This document shows, piece by piece, positions 16,586 through 25,278 of a DNA stretch of 64,000 nucleotides (its first letter is position 1; each line of letters begins with the position of its first letter). Made by a program: the position numbers and the translations under genes. Under the pieces are notes generated by a model. That model did no database searches. It saw only the letters and a list, made by a program, of their open reading frames with translations, and had not been told where the DNA came from. The stretch comes from Duganella sp. Root1480D1 (GTDB taxonomy: Bacteria; Pseudomonadota; Gammaproteobacteria; Burkholderiales; Burkholderiaceae_D). Location: positions 249,355 through 313,354 of the forward strand of contig NZ_LMFZ01000048.1 of NCBI RefSeq assembly GCF_001427305.1, written 5' to 3'.

Positions 16586-17653
16586 TCAAAGTTTCATAGG
16601 ACGGACATAGCCCGTCAACTCCAGGTAGCCGCGCCCCGCCGGCTTGCCGTTTCGCGCGACTGTCACCGCGCCTTCCCAATACACCGCACCGGTCGAGCGG
16701 CGCGAATCGAGTTCCTGGTCCTGTTGCAAAGGACTGGCCTGCCACTGTTCGGGGCCGGTGGAAATCAGGGTGGCGACGGGATACTCAGCTTGGGTGCGCG
16801 GGGATTTCCATCGCACCTGCGGGGTAAAACTGACCTGGTCCTGCGAATAGTGCGTGATCTTACCGGATGCATCGCGCCATGTCGCGTGGGCCCATAGTTT
16901 ACCACCTTGGCGGTCCCTTATCTGGAATGCCATGAGGGCGCCGCCATCGGCCAGGTTGATACCGGCCCAGTCCCAGCCCGCGGCAGCCGGATCGAGCACC
17001 TGGCTTGACCACTCGTGATCGAGCCAGGTCACGCCCTGTACCGCTTGTGCGGCGGCATTGCGGCGGGCCAGGGTGCCGCTGGTGCGCAGCTGGGGCTTGC
17101 TATAGTAATAACTTGCCTGCTCGGGCTTTGGGCCTTTGCGCGAGAAGCCGGCGTCGCCTTGCAGCAGGACGGGCTGGGTCGGCTGCAGCTTCAGTGCCAG
17201 CGTGAATTCGGCGGCATCTATATCGATCTGATAAGTGCCGTCGGCGTCGCGCTGCATGCGCCAGCCATCCAGTTGCACCCTGGTGTCGTCTGTGGCGGCG
17301 CTGGCCAGGCCAAAGCCGGCGCGCGCTGTGCGCTGGTCGTGCAGCAGCTTGCCCTGCGACGGGTCGGACAGTGCGACGTGGGCGACGATGATGTCTCTGG
17401 GCGCGAACTGGCTTGGGTTGTCGCGGCCATGGCCGGTGCTGCTGCGGAAAAAGGTAACCTGGTAGCCAAGCTGGCGTCCGTCGGCGGTGTCGAGCCAGCC
17501 GGTGGCATACCACCATTCCGTCTTGAAGCCGGGATGGGCGCCGAAGTCGCGCGGGAACTGGAGCTGGACGCCTGGCGTTACCGGCGTGAAGTCGGCGGCG
17601 TGCAGCGGCAGGTTGAAGGCCAGCGCGAACAGGAGGCAAAGCAGGGCGCGCAT
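16586..17653 (-). CDS. Secreted lipocalin-like CrtC/AttH-family protein
   Basis: A 355-residue protein with a clear signal peptide (MRALLCLLFALAFNLPLHAA) and a two-domain lipocalin-like fold of the CrtC hydratase/AttH family. Recognisable motifs are KTEWWYATGWL, GYQVTFFRSS, SYYYSKPQL and WLDHEWSSQ. In Gram-negatives such proteins usually pair with an FtsX-type permease; here its start overlaps the stop of that permease by one base (TAATG). It is probably periplasmic and handles a hydrophobic molecule. It is unlikely to be a true carotenoid hydratase, because no carotenoid genes are nearby. Confidence 0.85.
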   Translation of the reverse strand: MRALLCLLFALAFNLPLHAADFTPVTPGVQLQFPRDFGAHPGFKTEWWYATGWLDTADGRQLGYQVTFFRSSTGHGRDNPSQFAPRDIIVAHVALSDPSQGKLLHDQRTARAGFGLASAATDDTRVQLDGWRMQRDADGTYQIDIDAAEFTLALKLQPTQPVLLQGDAGFSRKGPKPEQASYYYSKPQLRTSGTLARRNAAAQAVQGVTWLDHEWSSQVLDPAAAGWDWAGINLADGGALMAFQIRDRQGGKLWAHATWRDASGKITHYSQDQVSFTPQVRWKSPRTQAEYPVATLISTGPEQWQASPLQQDQELDSRRSTGAVYWEGAVTVARNGKPAGRGYLELTGYVRPMKL

Positions 17654-20238
17654 TACCAGTCCTCCCTAACGGCACGGATTGGACCGCCGGACAGGGCCTG
17701 CCGGCCGGCGATGAGGGCGGTGGCCGCCGACGACAGCAACAGCGCCAGCGCCACGGTTGCCAGCAATGGCCAGGGATAGTGCATTTGCATCGTCCAGTGG
17801 AAGGATTGCGGGTTGATGACGTGGACCAGCACCAGGCTGATGACCCAGCCGAGTGCGAAGCCGGCCAGGATGCCCAGGGTGGTCAGGGCGGCGCCTTCCA
17901 GCGCAAGGATGCCGAGCACCTGGCCGCGTGTCACGCCGACGTGGCGCAGCATGCCGAATTCGCGTGCCCTTGCCAGGGTCTGGGCGGAGAAAGTGGCTGC
18001 GACGCCGAACAGTCCGATGACGATGGCAATGGCTTCCAGCAGGTAGGTGACTGCGAAGCTGCGGTCGAAGATTTTCAGCGTCAGGTTGCGGATTTCGGAG
18101 GGGACGCTGGTCTCCAGCAGCTCGCCGAAGGGCAGCTTGCGGATATCGTCCTGCACCTGGACTGCGCTGGCGGTTTTGGCGAGCCAGATGGCGGCATCGC
18201 CGGCATCGCGGTCGCCGGTCAGGTCGATATAGTCGGAGCGGCGCACGATCACGGCGCCGCCGGCGCGGGCGTAATCGCGCCAGACGCCGGCCACGCGGAA
18301 TTCGCGTTGCCGGCCTTGCAGGGGCAGGCGCAGTGTGGCGCCGGGCTGCAGGCCGTACAGGTCGGACATGGCTTCCGACACCCAGGCCGGAGGCAGCGCG
18401 GCGGGGGCGCCCGTGGACGGCACCGCCGCGGCCTGCGCCGGGCCATCGACCAGGACCATGGCGCGGCCCGGATCCGCTGGGTCGACGTCACGCGCCAGCA
18501 CGGCTACGTTGGCACGCTCGGGTGCCAGCGAAACTGAGCGTATGCGCAAGAATTCAATGCGGGCGACGCCGGGAACTGCCCGCAGCGCGTCCTGCTCCGC
18601 GGGCGAAAGGCCGCCAGTGGCACCGGCCGATGCGGCGCGCGCATACACGTCGGCCGGCAGGATGCGCAGCACCCATTCATCGACCGAAGTCCGGAAGCTG
18701 GCCACCATGATTGCCATCGCCACCATCAGGCTGAAGCTCGCCAGCACGCCGCCTAGCGCGATGCCGGCCTGCCCCGACGCATTGGCAAGCCGCGCCAGCG
18801 CCAGCGCGCGCACCGGACTCGCGTCCGCCCGTGGGCGCGCGGCACCGCCGGTAGTGGTGGTGCGGCGGGAGAGGGCGGTGAACGTCATGCCGGACAGCCG
18901 CGGCATCAGGGAGATGGCGCCAACCAGGAGCAGGGCGATGGAAAGATATCCGAAGATTGGCAATTCGAGCACTGGCGGCGCAAACGTCAGGCCGCCGGCC
19001 AGTGCGAGGCAGGCCAGGCCCGGCCACGGACGCGAGAGGGGCCGCAACGCGGTTTCATCGGTACCCGCCTTGAGCGCGACAGCTGGCCGTGCGCGGGCTG
19101 CGTCGAAGGCCGGCGCCAGGCCGCCGAGCAGAGCGACGCCCAGGCCGAGCGTAAAGTAGCACAGCGCTGCGACTGGCGCCCACTGCACGCCTGGCTGGAC
19201 GCCGGCAAAATAGCCTGCGCCAAGATCGCCGCCAAACAGGCGCAGTACGGCGGCGGCCAGCGCATAGCCGCCAGCCACGCCAAGCGCCGAACCGATGCTT
19301 CCCAGCAGGGCGCCTTCCAGCAGCACCTGGCGAATCAACTGGCGGCGCTCCAGCCCCAGCACCCGCAACAGTGCAAACTCACTGCGACGACGCAACACGG
19401 ACAGTGCTTGCGACGAGAACACCAGGAAGGCACCTGTGAACAACGCCACCAGTGCAAGCACGCTCAGATTGACGCGATAAGCCCGGCTCAGGTTCGCGTT
19501 GCGGCTTTCCTGTTCCGCGTCGTTCGGCTGGCCGACCCTGAAACGGCCAGGAAAATCATGCTCCAGCCGCGCCGCCAGGGAACGTTCGAACGCGCCACGA
19601 TCGACGCCATCGCGCAGCTTCAAGTCTACGCGCGACAGCTTGCCCAGGCGCTGGAATTGCCACTGCGCCGCTGCAATATCCATCACCGCAAAGCGTTGGC
19701 CCACGCGTGCTCGCTGCAACGAACCGGCCACGCGAAGAACCGCCACTTTGCTGCCAGCCTGCAGGCGAAGTTCGCCGCCGGGCCGCCCCTGCAGCCAGTT
19801 CATTGCAGCAGGCGACAGGAAAATCGCGTCGTCGGCCAATGTGTCGTAAGGGAGATCTTCTTCGGGGGCACCGATCAGGTCCGGCGTAATGAAGCCGGCA
19901 CGGAACACGTCCAGGCCGATGATTTTCAGGGCCTGACGTGCACCTGGCATCGAAGCATCAAATTCAAGCACCGGAGACGCCACCGCGGCTTCCGGCAGGC
20001 GCGCAAGGACCGGATAGATCGCCTCGTCAAAAGTCGCCTCGGTGCCGCTCACCTGGATATCGGCTTGTCCCGACAGGCTATGGACGGCAGTCGTGAATTC
20101 GTTCAGTGCCGCCGCGTTGACCAGGTGAATGGCAAACCCCAGCGCCACGCCGATCGCGATCGCCGCGATGGCGGTCAGTGCGCGGACCGGATGGGCGCGC
20201 CATTCGCCAATGGCCAGCCAACGGGTCAGCCGCCGCAT
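17653..20238 (-). CDS. FtsX-family ABC permease (AttG/LolC-like, eight or more TM)
   Basis: An 861-residue permease with two MacB/FtsX-type periplasmic domains and several membrane helices: one N-terminal (about 18-38), a central block, and four near the C-terminus. Typical phrases are RRSEFALLRVLGLERRQL and AREFGMLRHVGVTRGQVLG. It belongs to the class that works with a cytoplasmic LolD-type ATPase and an AttH-like periplasmic partner. The partner is the next gene, but no such ATPase gene is adjacent; the gene upstream encodes a DUF4124 protein. The start at 20238 (MRRLTRWLAIGEWRAHP) overlaps that upstream gene by 13 bases. Confidence 0.87.
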   Translation of the reverse strand: MRRLTRWLAIGEWRAHPVRALTAIAAIAIGVALGFAIHLVNAAALNEFTTAVHSLSGQADIQVSGTEATFDEAIYPVLARLPEAAVASPVLEFDASMPGARQALKIIGLDVFRAGFITPDLIGAPEEDLPYDTLADDAIFLSPAAMNWLQGRPGGELRLQAGSKVAVLRVAGSLQRARVGQRFAVMDIAAAQWQFQRLGKLSRVDLKLRDGVDRGAFERSLAARLEHDFPGRFRVGQPNDAEQESRNANLSRAYRVNLSVLALVALFTGAFLVFSSQALSVLRRRSEFALLRVLGLERRQLIRQVLLEGALLGSIGSALGVAGGYALAAAVLRLFGGDLGAGYFAGVQPGVQWAPVAALCYFTLGLGVALLGGLAPAFDAARARPAVALKAGTDETALRPLSRPWPGLACLALAGGLTFAPPVLELPIFGYLSIALLLVGAISLMPRLSGMTFTALSRRTTTTGGAARPRADASPVRALALARLANASGQAGIALGGVLASFSLMVAMAIMVASFRTSVDEWVLRILPADVYARAASAGATGGLSPAEQDALRAVPGVARIEFLRIRSVSLAPERANVAVLARDVDPADPGRAMVLVDGPAQAAAVPSTGAPAALPPAWVSEAMSDLYGLQPGATLRLPLQGRQREFRVAGVWRDYARAGGAVIVRRSDYIDLTGDRDAGDAAIWLAKTASAVQVQDDIRKLPFGELLETSVPSEIRNLTLKIFDRSFAVTYLLEAIAIVIGLFGVAATFSAQTLARAREFGMLRHVGVTRGQVLGILALEGAALTTLGILAGFALGWVISLVLVHVINPQSFHWTMQMHYPWPLLATVALALLLSSAATALIAGRQALSGGPIRAVREDW

Positions 20239-20651
20239 TCCAGCTGGTACATGTCCGCGGCGCGTTTGGCCTTCTGTTTCGCGCGTTCGGTATTCTGGAG
20301 CGTGGCGCCGCGCGCGTCCTCCTCTGCCCATTTGTGCTGCATCTGGAGCTTCTTGCATTTCTTGTTATGGCTGGCGACGGCCCGCGCTTCGGCCAGGCTC
20401 TCGCGCTCCTCGCGTGCTTCGCGCTTGCGGCGCTGGCTGGCGAGTTTTTCCGCATCGCGTTCCTGGCGTTTGAGATTGGCCGCCGCGGCGGGATCGGGTG
20501 CGGGCGCCGCAGGCACTTCGATTGTGCTGGCGACGCCTTTCTCGCATGGCTGCTGCGAGTAACTTACTTTCCCATCGATGGTGCACTTGTGCAGGGCTTG
20601 CGCCCCCGCAGGAAGCGCCATCGCCAACAGCAGCAAGGGCAGGGGTTTCAT
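20226..20651 (-). CDS. DUF4124 periplasmic protein
   Basis: A 141-residue exported protein. The signal peptide (MKPLPLLLLAMALPAGAQA) is followed by a short DUF4124 domain with HKCTIDGKVSYSQQPCEKG, containing two cysteines that may form a disulphide. The remainder is a highly charged Lys/Arg/Glu helix (about 60-125), probably coiled coil, ending in a further Cys. Function unknown. Its ATG overlaps the stop of the FAD-oxidoreductase gene (ATGA) and its 3' end overlaps the permease gene. Confidence 0.82.
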   Translation of the reverse strand: MKPLPLLLLAMALPAGAQALHKCTIDGKVSYSQQPCEKGVASTIEVPAAPAPDPAAAANLKRQERDAEKLASQRRKREAREERESLAEARAVASHNKKCKKLQMQHKWAEEDARGATLQNTERAKQKAKRAADMYQLECGG

Positions 20652-22060
20652 AGGATTTTCCCTGGATTCATCAGGCCCAAAGGATCCAATGCGGACTTGA
20701 TTGCCCGCATCAGGCTCAACTCCACCGGCGACTTGTAGCGCGCCAGTTCGTCACGCTTTAATGCTCCAATCCCATGTTCGGCCGAAATCGAGCCGCCAAA
20801 GGCAGCCACGGCATCGTGGACCACGCGATTAACCGCTTCCTGGTTATGCAGGAAGGTTTCGTTCGCCACGCCGGCTGGCGGCGCAACATTGAAATGCAGG
20901 TTGCCATCACCCAGGTGGCCAAAACACACCAGCTGGCAGCCGGGGAAGGCAGCTTGCAATTGCGGTTCCGTGCTGGCGATGAAGTCGGCAATCGACGATA
21001 CGGGCAGCGAAATATCGTGCTTGATGTTCTTGCCGTCGGCCGCCTGTGCCAGTGGAATATGCTCGCGCAAGTCCCATAGCCCGCGCGATTGTGCTGCGGA
21101 GCTGGCAACTACCGCGTCCTGCGCCACGCCTTCGCCAAGGGCCGCGCCAAGGGCCCTTTCGAGCAGCGCCGCTGCATGGGCTTCCGATTCACTGCTCGAA
21201 AGCTCGAGCAAGGCATATTGCGCATGGCCGTCGGCCAGCGGCTGCGGCAGGGCCGGGAAATGCTTGCCCACCAATCGCAGGCAAAAAGCCGACATCAATT
21301 CGAAGCCGGTCAGGCTCGCCCCGCAATGATCCTGCATGATCGACAGCAGCCGCAATGCCGCGGCCGGCGACTCCATCGCAGCCAGCGCCGTGACGGAAGC
21401 TTTCGGTTGCGGATAAAGCTTGAGCACCGCGCCGGTGATGATGCCAAGCGTGCCCTCGGCGCCGATGAACAGGTCGCGCAGGTCATAGCCGGTATTGTCC
21501 TTGCGCAGCCCGCGCAGCCCGGACCAGATTTCGCCTTGCGGCGTGACGACTTCCAGCCCCAGGCACAGCTCACGCGTATTACCGTAGCGCAGCACGGCGG
21601 TACCGCCGGCATTGGTGGACAGGTTGCCGCCAATGGTGCAACTGCCTTCGGCGGCCAGCGAGAGCGGGAACAGGCAGCCTTGTTCGGCAGCCGCTTCCTG
21701 CGCGCGCTGAAGGATGACGCCGGCATCGACCGTCATGGTGCGGTTGACCGGATCGACCAGCCGCACCTTCTGCATGCGCGCCAGTGAAAGGACTACAGCC
21801 GTTGCGCTGGCATCGGGCACGCTGCCCAGCACCAGGCCCGTATTGCCGCCTTGCGGCACGATCGGGACGCGGGCCTCTACGCACAGTTTGACGGCGGCGG
21901 CGACTTGTCCGGTATCGGCCGGGCGCAGGACAGCCAGGGCGCGGCCGGTGAATCGCCCGCGCCAGTCGCGCAGGAACGGCGCCATATCCGCTTCAGAGGA
22001 AATGACGTGCGCATCGCCAAGCAAGGCGCGGCAAGCGCCCAGGAAAGCGGAATTGTCCAT
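20648..22060 (-). CDS. FAD-linked oxidoreductase (GlcD / D-2-hydroxyglutarate dehydrogenase-like)
   Basis: A 470-residue flavoenzyme of the VAO/PCMH type that oxidises a D-2-hydroxy acid. The FAD-binding region has VPIVPQGGNTGLVLGSVPD and LSTNAGGTAVLRYGN. The C-terminal FAD-oxidase domain has FGHLGDGNLHFNV and SAEHGIG, with the metal-binding histidines of D-lactate and D-2-hydroxyglutarate dehydrogenases. It ends LDPLGLMNPGKIL, the normal family C-terminus. It starts 2 bases after the DUF2069 stop. The exact substrate cannot be decided from sequence alone. Confidence 0.88.
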   Translation of the reverse strand: MDNSAFLGACRALLGDAHVISSEADMAPFLRDWRGRFTGRALAVLRPADTGQVAAAVKLCVEARVPIVPQGGNTGLVLGSVPDASATAVVLSLARMQKVRLVDPVNRTMTVDAGVILQRAQEAAAEQGCLFPLSLAAEGSCTIGGNLSTNAGGTAVLRYGNTRELCLGLEVVTPQGEIWSGLRGLRKDNTGYDLRDLFIGAEGTLGIITGAVLKLYPQPKASVTALAAMESPAAALRLLSIMQDHCGASLTGFELMSAFCLRLVGKHFPALPQPLADGHAQYALLELSSSESEAHAAALLERALGAALGEGVAQDAVVASSAAQSRGLWDLREHIPLAQAADGKNIKHDISLPVSSIADFIASTEPQLQAAFPGCQLVCFGHLGDGNLHFNVAPPAGVANETFLHNQEAVNRVVHDAVAAFGGSISAEHGIGALKRDELARYKSPVELSLMRAIKSALDPLGLMNPGKIL

Positions 22061-22062
22061 AA

Positions 22063-22464
22063 TTACTTGGTCTTGCTGGTGTTGACCTTTTCCAGCAATT
22101 CGCGGGCCGCCTGCCTGGCTGCCTTCTTATACGGCTGTACATACAGGATGGCGCACAGGAAGTAGACCACCACAATGGCCACTTCGCCCCAACCCAGCCA
22201 CGGGGTGACCTTGTCGCCGTATGCGCGCACCACGCCTTCGATGAAGTAGATCAGGATCATCATCGAAGTCCACTGCAGCGTGTAGATATCGCGCTTGATA
22301 ACGCCCAGTAGCGGGAAAAGGAGCGGCACCGCTTTCAGCACCAGCCAGGAACCGCCCGGTTTCAACGGCGACAGCCACATTTCCCAAGCCACGCTCCAGA
22401 TGATGAGCAAGGCCAGGCTGGCGATGGCGCCCCAATGGAAAAGTTTATGCTTCGTGCTATTCAT
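22063..22464 (-). CDS. DUF2069 inner-membrane protein
   Basis: A 133-residue protein with four hydrophobic segments spaced as in DUF2069, including LIIWSVAWEMWLSPL and the pair LVLKAVPLLFPLLG and YTLQWTSMMILIYFIEG. DUF2069 proteins are commonly found next to wrbA in proteobacteria, as here. The start at 22464 (MNSTKHKLFHWG) overlaps the wrbA 3' end by 8 bases; longer in-frame starts only read antisense-like sequence. Function unknown. Confidence 0.85.
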   Translation of the reverse strand: MNSTKHKLFHWGAIASLALLIIWSVAWEMWLSPLKPGGSWLVLKAVPLLFPLLGVIKRDIYTLQWTSMMILIYFIEGVVRAYGDKVTPWLGWGEVAIVVVYFLCAILYVQPYKKAARQAARELLEKVNTSKTK

Positions 22465-23074
22465 TTCGTCCCCGCAGCTTGACGGCCGCTTCGGCCAGCC
22501 GGCGACCCATCGCGATCGCCAGGCGTTTCTCATCTTCCGTGAACGGCTTCTTGCCGTCCAGCCCCGACCAGTGAGTGGCGCCGTAAGGCGAGCCGCCGCT
22601 GGTTGTCGTCATCAGTTCGGGATGGGTGTAGGGCAGGCCCATGACCATCATCCCATGGTGCAGCAATGGCACCATCATCGTCAGCAGCGTCGACTCCTGC
22701 CCGCCGTGCTGGCTGCCGGTCGACGTGAAGACGCAGGCCGGCTTGCCGGACAGGGTGCCGGACAGCCACTGCGCCGACGTCCCGTCCCAGAAATACTTCA
22801 TCGCCGCAGCCATATTGCCGAAGCGGGTGGGGGAACCGAGCGCGAGCCCGGCGCATTCCTCCAGGTCCTGCAATTCGACATAAGGCGCGCCATCCGGCGG
22901 CACTTCCGGTTCGGTCGCTTCCGTTACGGTGGAAACGGCCGGCACGGTACGCAGGCGGGCGTCGCAGCCCGGCACGGATTCAACGCCCTGGGCAATCATC
23001 TCTGCCAATTTACGCACGGATCCGTGCCTTGAATAATACAAAATTAGAATTGTGAGGTGAGTTCTGTTCATCAT
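22457..23074 (-). CDS. wrbA: NAD(P)H:quinone oxidoreductase, WrbA-like flavoprotein
   Basis: FMN protein of the flavodoxin fold that performs two-electron quinone reduction. The phosphate-binding loop is YYSRHGSVRKLA. The conserved family stretches GSPTRFGNMAAAMKYFWD, FTSTGSQHGGQE and GGSPYGATHW are present. The start is one of two adjacent ATGs (23074 or 23071), giving about 205 residues, normal for WrbA. It is the first gene of the long minus-strand operon and is divergent from yihY, with 50 bases between. Confidence 0.92.
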   Translation of the reverse strand: MMNRTHLTILILYYSRHGSVRKLAEMIAQGVESVPGCDARLRTVPAVSTVTEATEPEVPPDGAPYVELQDLEECAGLALGSPTRFGNMAAAMKYFWDGTSAQWLSGTLSGKPACVFTSTGSQHGGQESTLLTMMVPLLHHGMMVMGLPYTHPELMTTTSGGSPYGATHWSGLDGKKPFTEDEKRLAIAMGRRLAEAAVKLRGRNE

Positions 23075-23124
23075 TGCTATTATATGGCCCTTTACACAAG
23101 TTGCATGACTAATAAGCTTCACTG

Positions 23125-24477
23125 ATGGTGTTTAAGTCCCTCTATACCAACGTTGCCCGCGCCTGCTCCAAAGGCGTGGCCGAACTGCGCGCGTTGTCCT
23201 GGACCGAGCTGCATGACCTGATCCAATTCGGGCGCCGCCGCCTGCGCGAAGAAAGCCTGCCCCAGGTGGCCGGCGGCCTGACCTTTACGACGGTGTTTGC
23301 GCTGGTGCCGGTGCTGACGATCGCACTGGCGATTTTCACCACCTTCCCCATGTTTAATACCTTCCGCACCGCGCTGGAAGCGTATTTCATCAAGAGCGTG
23401 ATGCCGAAGGCGATTTCCAGCACGATCCTGGGTTACCTGACCACGTTTGCGGCCAAGGCCACTCGCCTGTCGGCAGTGGGTGCCGTGACGCTGGTGCTGA
23501 CGTCGGTGGCGATGATGAGCATGATCGAACGCGCCTTCAACCGCATCTGGCGCGTCAAGACCGAGCGCCGGCTGGTGCGGCGGGTGCTGGTGTATTGGGC
23601 CCTGATCACCCTGGGGCCGTTGCTGATCGGCGTGTCGATCAGCCTGTCGACCCACTTGTTTGATGCCACCAGCGGCTTGGTGGGCTCGGTGACCGGGCCG
23701 ATTTTCTATACCTTGTTGTCGGTCCTGCTGACCACACTGGCGTTTACCTTCCTGTACATCACCGTGCCGAACCGGATGGTGGACTGGCGCGATGCCATTT
23801 GCGGCGGCGCGCTGGCGGCAGTTTCTTTCGAATTGGCCAAGCGCGGCTTCGCGATCTTCATTACGCAGGCGCCGACCTATTCCAAGATCTACGGCGCCTT
23901 GGCGGCCTTGCCTTTGTTCCTGCTGTGGATCTACGTTTCCTGGCTGATTACGCTGCTGGGCGCCTTGCTGACCGCGGCGCTGCCGGTAGTGAAATATGAA
24001 CGCTGGTGGCACGAGGCGGTGCCGGGCGGCGAATTCGTCGACGCCATGGCGGTGCTGAAAGTGCTGCACGAGACAAGGGAGAAGGGCGATAACGCCGCCG
24101 TCAGTTCAGCGGAAATGCGCGGGCGCACCCGCCTGGGTTTCGATGAAATGGACGCCTTGCTGGAGAAAATGCTGGTGCCGGGCTGGGTGGCGAAGGTGAA
24201 GATCGCGCCGCCGCCGCGCGTGCAGTTCGGGAAACGGGTCAGCGAAGGGGCCGACAATTGGGTGCTGCTGGCCAACGTCCATAAGATCACGGTGGCCGAT
24301 GTTTACCGCCTGTTCGTGTTCGGCGGCATGTCGCTGAATGCCGGCGTGCTGGCCGATTCGGACGATGAAATGGATCGCCAGGCCAGTCGTGACGCGGCCG
24401 TCCTGGCGCGCCAGGTCGAGACCGCGGTGGAGTCAGGCCTGGGCAGCACGCTGGCGGAGCATTTCGGCGCCGCCTGA
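23125..24477 (+). CDS. YihY/BrkB-family inner membrane protein
   Basis: A 450-residue integral membrane protein of the YihY/virulence factor BrkB family (function uncertain, once called RNase BN). Six membrane segments lie in the first 290 residues, with the conserved stretches GGLTFTTVFALVPVL, RAFNRIWRVKTERR and YGALAALPLFLLWIYVSW. The C-terminal 150 residues form a soluble extension, as in the longer betaproteobacterial members. No strong Shine-Dalgarno is seen. Convergent with the hydrolase gene. Confidence 0.9.
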   Translation: MVFKSLYTNVARACSKGVAELRALSWTELHDLIQFGRRRLREESLPQVAGGLTFTTVFALVPVLTIALAIFTTFPMFNTFRTALEAYFIKSVMPKAISSTILGYLTTFAAKATRLSAVGAVTLVLTSVAMMSMIERAFNRIWRVKTERRLVRRVLVYWALITLGPLLIGVSISLSTHLFDATSGLVGSVTGPIFYTLLSVLLTTLAFTFLYITVPNRMVDWRDAICGGALAAVSFELAKRGFAIFITQAPTYSKIYGALAALPLFLLWIYVSWLITLLGALLTAALPVVKYERWWHEAVPGGEFVDAMAVLKVLHETREKGDNAAVSSAEMRGRTRLGFDEMDALLEKMLVPGWVAKVKIAPPPRVQFGKRVSEGADNWVLLANVHKITVADVYRLFVFGGMSLNAGVLADSDDEMDRQASRDAAVLARQVETAVESGLGSTLAEHFGAA

Positions 24478-24487
24478 GGGGCTGGGG

Positions 24488-25276
24488 TCAGCGCAGGAAG
24501 GCCAGCAGCGCGTCCAGCACCGCGTCGGGCTGCTCAGCCATCATCTGGTGGCCGGCGTCGACCGTCACGGTCTTCGCGCCCGGCAGCCCTGCCAGTAGTG
24601 CCTTGGTGCTGCGCGGCGGCGTCATCATGTCCTTGCTGCCAAAGATGAATTGCACCGGGCAGCGCAGGCTTGCCGCCGCGGCATCGCCATTTGCATAGCT
24701 GTTGCAGGCCGTGAAATCGGTATGGAACAGCAGGTCCTCGCCTTGCGCAGAGATGCGTTCCATCAGCCGTTTCGACATCCCGCTCACGTAGAATCCCGGC
24801 CCAGGGCAGGACGGCTTCTGCGCATAGGAACTGTGCGACCAGATATTGACCATGTCGATGGCCTCGCCCTCTGCTTCGCGAGCGGCGTTGAGCAGCGCGT
24901 CGGAAACCTTCATGGGATAGGTGGCGCCAAGCAGTGCCAGTCGCGTAATGCGGTCCGGCGCACGGTGCGCGGCTTCCAGGGCGATCAAGGCGCCCATGCT
25001 ATGCCCAACCAGGGCAGCCTGGTCGACACCCGCTGCGCGAAGCAGCGACAGCAGCCAGTCCGCCATTTCCACCACGCTGCGCAGTGCGGCGCCGCGGCTG
25101 CGGCCATGGCCCGGCAAGTCGACGGCCAGTACGCCAAAGCCATGGTGCGCCAGGTAGCGCGATTGCAATGCCCAGACCGAATGATCGTTCTGTGCGCCGT
25201 GGAGCATGACGACGGTGGGCAGCGCCGGGTCAAACTGCTTGCCGCCCGTGTAGCAATACGAATCACCGAACATCAT
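24488..25276 (-). CDS. Alpha/beta hydrolase
   Basis: A 262-residue alpha/beta-hydrolase with the oxyanion strand VVMLHGAQNDHSVW, DLPGHGRS, nucleophile elbow GHSMG, acid strand FIFGSKDMMTP and catalytic His in DAGHQMMAEQPD. All catalytic elements are intact. It starts 2 bases after the metY stop and so is probably co-transcribed with it. The substrate is unknown; an ester or thioester linked to sulphur metabolism is possible but unsupported. Confidence 0.88.
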   Translation of the reverse strand: MMFGDSYCYTGGKQFDPALPTVVMLHGAQNDHSVWALQSRYLAHHGFGVLAVDLPGHGRSRGAALRSVVEMADWLLSLLRAAGVDQAALVGHSMGALIALEAAHRAPDRITRLALLGATYPMKVSDALLNAAREAEGEAIDMVNIWSHSSYAQKPSCPGPGFYVSGMSKRLMERISAQGEDLLFHTDFTACNSYANGDAAAASLRCPVQFIFGSKDMMTPPRSTKALLAGLPGAKTVTVDAGHQMMAEQPDAVLDALLAFLR

Positions 25277-25278
25277 GC

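Noticed and set aside
16586..17653. Carotenoid hydratase (CrtC) function
   Set aside because: Only the fold family fits; there are no carotenoid genes and the permease linkage points to the AttH type.
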